DNA from: Phytoactinopolyspora halophila
Lineage (GTDB): Bacteria > Actinomycetota > Actinomycetes > Jiangellales > Jiangellaceae
Reading direction: 5' to 3'
NCBI RefSeq assembly: GCF_003287285.1
Contig: NZ_QMIG01000002.1
Location: 310,001 to 374,000, forward strand
DNA: 64,000 nt
Positions 61,253 through 64,000 of this stretch are shown in pieces. The notes beneath the pieces are model-generated. The model was not told the DNA's origin and ran no database searches. It saw only the letters and a program-made list of their open reading frames with translations. The position numbers and the translations under genes were made by a program. The first letter of the stretch is position 1; every line of letters starts with the position of its first letter.

Positions 61253-62907
61253 ATCTCCCTCATCGGCTGAAATTCCGTTTCCAGGACCCCGTCCGGGGTC
61301 AACACGCTGGCAAGATGTCCCCGCCAGCGTTCGTCATCGCGCTCCGGAAAGTCCTCGCGCCAATGGCCACCGCGGGTCTCCTCACGCAACACGGCATGAT
61401 GTCCGAGCGTAGCGGCCACCGCGAAGACATTGGTGGTCTCCCACGCCTCCGGCGTGGGAATAGCATTTTCCCGCTCGAGACGCAACGTGTGCAGCCGATT
61501 TCGAAGCGTGCCCAGCGACGACGCCGACCGGATCACGCCCGCGCCAGCCGTCATCGCAGCCTGGATGAACGGCAACGCCGACGCCTCCAGCAAGGCCGGC
61601 GTACCACGTCGTTCCTCGGGCTCCGACCACGCGACATCCGCAAGATTCTCAGCGAGATCGATGGCGATCCGATGCCCCCACACCAGCCCTTCGAGCAGCG
61701 AGTTCGACGCGAGCCGGTTCGCCCCGTGGACTCCCGTCCACGAGGCCTCCCCACACGCGTACAGGCCGGGAACCGTCGTGCGTCCACAGGCATCGGTACG
61801 GATCCCACCACTGGCATAGTGCTGCGCCGGCGCCACGGGCACCATGTCGGTGACCGGATCGACACCGTGGGCACGGCACCGCGCGACGATGGTAGGGAAC
61901 CTGCTCTCCAGAAACTCGGCGCCGAGGTGCCGGGCGTCCAGCCACACATGTTCGGCACCGGTCTCGGCCATCGCCGTCACGACGCCCTTGGCCACGACGT
62001 GCCGCGGTGCGAGCTCGGCCAGCTCGTGGCGGTCGACCATGAACCGTCGGCCCTCGACGTCACGAAGCAGCGCACCCTCCCCGCGCACCGCCTCCGAGAT
62101 CAACGGTTGCTGGCCCTTCGCCGAATGTCCCAGCCACAGCACCGTCGGATGAAACTGGACGAATTCCAGATCGACGATCTCGGCTCCGGCTCGCAACGCA
62201 GCCGCGACCCCGTCACCTGTGGAGACGGGAGGATTCGTCGTCGACGCGTAGACCTGCCCGATGCCTCCCGCTGCAAGGACGACTGCCCGCCCCAGGGCCG
62301 CACCGAGCCCATCGATCCGGCCGGCACCAATCACATGCAGGGCCACGCCGCACGCTCGCCCGCGCGCATCCGTAAGCACATCTGTGACCAGGGCGTTCTC
62401 AATGACCTGGATCCCCGGGTCCTCCTCGACGGCGCGCAGCGCTTCGATGAGTGCCCGCGAGATCTCCTGGCCGGTGGCATCGCCGCCAGCGTGCGCGATG
62501 CGGTCACGGCGGTGACCGCCCTCACGAGTGAGCGCGATCGTCCCGTCGTCAGCACGTTCGAACTCCGCGCCCAGCGCCGCCAGCTCGCGGACCCGCCGCG
62601 GACCCTCGGTGACCAGCGTACGGACAGCATCCTCGGAGCACAGACCCACACCGGCAACGAGCGTGTCGTGCATGTGCTGTTCCGGCGTGTCCTCGGGACC
62701 CAAGGCAGCGGCGATACCGCCCTGAGCCCACGCCGTGGCGCCCGCAGTCAGGCTCGTCTTCGTCACCAACAGCACCCGGCCGGCCTTGCGGGCCTCGAGA
62801 GCCGTCGTTAAGCCCGCGATGCCACTGCCGACGACGACGACGTCGGCATATTCGGCCCAGCCCGGACTCTCGGTGAGGAGCTGACGCGGCAGTCGGATTT
62901 CCGTCAC
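61249..62907 (-). CDS. nadB: L-aspartate oxidase
   Basis: NadB oxidises L-aspartate to iminoaspartate for quinolinate synthesis. The protein has the FAD-binding VVVVGSGIAGLTTALEARKA, the GGIAAALGPEDTPEQHMHDT block and a catalytic region VQFHPTVLW. ACGEASWTGVHGANRLASNS and the C-terminal helical domain are also present. It is given here from the GTG at 62907 (552 residues); an ATG at 62937 is possible and would add ten residues. NadA is not in this window, although nadC and coaX follow directly. Confidence 0.93.
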   Translation of the reverse strand: MTEIRLPRQLLTESPGWAEYADVVVVGSGIAGLTTALEARKAGRVLLVTKTSLTAGATAWAQGGIAAALGPEDTPEQHMHDTLVAGVGLCSEDAVRTLVTEGPRRVRELAALGAEFERADDGTIALTREGGHRRDRIAHAGGDATGQEISRALIEALRAVEEDPGIQVIENALVTDVLTDARGRACGVALHVIGAGRIDGLGAALGRAVVLAAGGIGQVYASTTNPPVSTGDGVAAALRAGAEIVDLEFVQFHPTVLWLGHSAKGQQPLISEAVRGEGALLRDVEGRRFMVDRHELAELAPRHVVAKGVVTAMAETGAEHVWLDARHLGAEFLESRFPTIVARCRAHGVDPVTDMVPVAPAQHYASGGIRTDACGRTTVPGLYACGEASWTGVHGANRLASNSLLEGLVWGHRIAIDLAENLADVAWSEPEERRGTPALLEASALPFIQAAMTAGAGVIRSASSLGTLRNRLHTLRLERENAIPTPEAWETTNVFAVAATLGHHAVLREETRGGHWREDFPERDDERWRGHLASVLTPDGVLETEFQPMREM

Positions 62908-62997
62908 GACGGAAAAGCCTACGGCTCTCGGCCCCATTCATGCTCTCGCGTCCTGAAGAGTGAACGACGCCACCTCGGATACCGACACCGTCGATCG

Positions 62998-63949
62998 CTA
63001 TCGCGACGACGTCACCGACGACTGCGACTCCGCGACCGGGACCTGGAATTCCTGCTCGGTGCTCTGCGGATCGAGCTCTCCCTGTGGCTCACCGTTGGCG
63101 AACCACTCGATCGTCCAATGGCTTTGCACCTGAACCGGCGTCGCCTGGCCGGGATGGCTCGCGCTCGACCTCTCGAAGGTCAGCGCACAGTCCGTCTCCT
63201 CACCTTCCGACCACTCGACACCGAAGCCGCCGACGGTGCCGAGAAGCTGATCTCGCCGAGCGTTGCCTGCACCGTTGCGGTGTTTCCGCCAGCCTCGGCG
63301 TGGACCTCCAGCTCCACTGGTCCGTCGTCGAGCCAGAACCAGGTGTCGATGTTCACCAGCGTGGCGCCGTCACCGTCGCGCTTCGGGTTCCAGGACACCT
63401 CCGGTTCCGGCAGTTCCATCGCCTCGTGCGCGTACTCGACCAGCACCTCGGGTGGTACGTCCGGCACCGGCTCCGGGTCACCTGGCTCGACGTACATGGG
63501 TGGATTCTCCTCGAACCACTCGTCCACGTAGTCTGCGAACTCACCGATGACGTCGCTCTCAAACCGAGCGCTGCTGCAATTACCGGTCCACCAGTAGCCC
63601 TCGTCGTCGTTCTCGTAATCCTCCCAGTTCTCGAAACGGTCGTGATCGTGCTCCTGCGGATAATTGTCCGGCCCTATGGGATTGTTGATGAATTGCTCGT
63701 AGACCTCGGCGCCCGTCTTCCATCGACTGTAGAAGCACGGGGGGAGCTTCCGGATGGTCTCGGGCGGGATCTCGTAGCCGTCACCGCCTTCGCTGACACC
63801 CGAACCCCATACGGTGACGTCGATGTATCCGTTCTCGGCGCCGCCGGCACGAGGGCGCCACCGACCAATGCTGCCGACATCGCGCCGCTCGCGGCTACGC
63901 GTGCCGATATCGAACGCTTGGAACGTGCCAGGTACGTTAGTCTTCGCAT
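62998..63949 (-). pseudogene. Secreted-protein gene broken by two frameshifts
   Basis: The gene begins with an ATG at 63949 and a signal peptide (SISARVAASGAMSAALVGGA). The mature part continues in a second frame from about 63850 (GAENGYIDVTVWGSGVSEGG to GNTATVQATLGEISFS). It then continues in a third frame from about 63240 (GTVGGFGVEWSEGEETDCAL, ending ESQSSVTSSR). Each junction needs one extra base. Reconstituted, it is a secreted protein of roughly 315 residues with an Asp/Glu-rich middle. It resembles actinobacterial secreted proteins with a conserved C-terminal beta domain. It is a pseudogene, or the sequence has errors in GC-rich runs. Confidence 0.55.
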
Positions 63950-64000
63950 CGTTCATCCTCATTGATGTCGTTCCTGTTGATCAGCCAAACGCCCCCGTTG

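Noticed and set aside
61315-62811. Long plus-strand open frame of 498 codons
   Set aside because: Antisense to nadB; no domain, signal or ribosome-binding site.

Overview
This 64 kb window is high-GC actinobacterial chromosome. The evidence is strong GC3 bias, frequent GTG starts, and marker genes: mycothiol glycosyltransferase mshA, Lsr2, CarD, a SenX3/RegX3-type two-component pair, an MsiK-type sugar ABC ATPase, and the gene block rlmB-cysS-ispF-ispD-carD-lpqE, whose order matches Mycobacterium tuberculosis. The genus cannot be fixed from sequence alone; a soil or plant-associated, sugar-degrading actinomycete (for example Jiangellales) would fit.

Left part (0-6.5 kb): a gene with a conserved N-terminal domain and a Pro-rich tail, a HutC/DasR-like GntR regulator divergent from a secreted GHL10-type glycosidase with a DasR-like operator between them, and a small membrane protein followed by a fused SecDF. 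An 83-nt, nearly perfect inverted repeat with a T-run separates secDF from tRNA-Thr(TGT). About 6.6-10.9 kb, downstream of the tRNA, is accessory DNA that looks like a decaying integrative element: an integrase remnant with an in-frame amber codon, one intact and one frameshifted excisionase-like HTH gene, a ParB/HTH remnant, unknown cargo genes, and a 5'-truncated RelE-like toxin beside an intact XRE antitoxin.

Middle part (11-43.5 kb): a DHFR-like reductase, a large secreted M14 carboxypeptidase, a GIDE-like membrane protein, an MFS transporter, a CBS protein, MsiK, a DUF4032 kinase-like protein and an LPXTG-anchored glycosidase-like protein. These are followed by the conserved rlmB/cysS/ispF/ispD/carD/lpqE block, interrupted by a PAP2 gene. 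A LacI-linked hexuronate operon (uxaC, fructuronate reductase, Gfo/Idh oxidoreductase) follows. A divergent pair of citrate synthase homologues, one with an N-terminal DNA-binding domain, comes next, then senX3-regX3, an L,D-transpeptidase, and mshA-ybjN-gpmA.

Right part (43.6-64 kb): a fused heterodimer-type ABC exporter, an L-rhamnose operon (rhaI, bifunctional rhaD-SDR, rhaB) with a divergent LacI regulator, and a FadR-type regulator divergent from an L-lactate dehydrogenase-like flavoprotein and a FAH-family hydrolase. Then come lsr2, argA-lysS, a STAS protein and nadB-nadC-coaX, and finally a secreted-protein gene broken by two frameshifts.

The main theme is uptake and breakdown of plant-type sugars (rhamnose, hexuronate, glycoside hydrolases, MsiK), each module having its own regulator and a visible palindromic operator. 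The most unusual items are the HTH-citrate synthase pair with nested TTGA repeats between the genes, the lactate/FAH module with two operators exactly 40 bp apart, the large palindrome at tRNA-Thr, and the element decaying behind it. I saw no clear new defence or secretion system; the unknown accessory genes at 8.2-9.9 kb are the best place to look.
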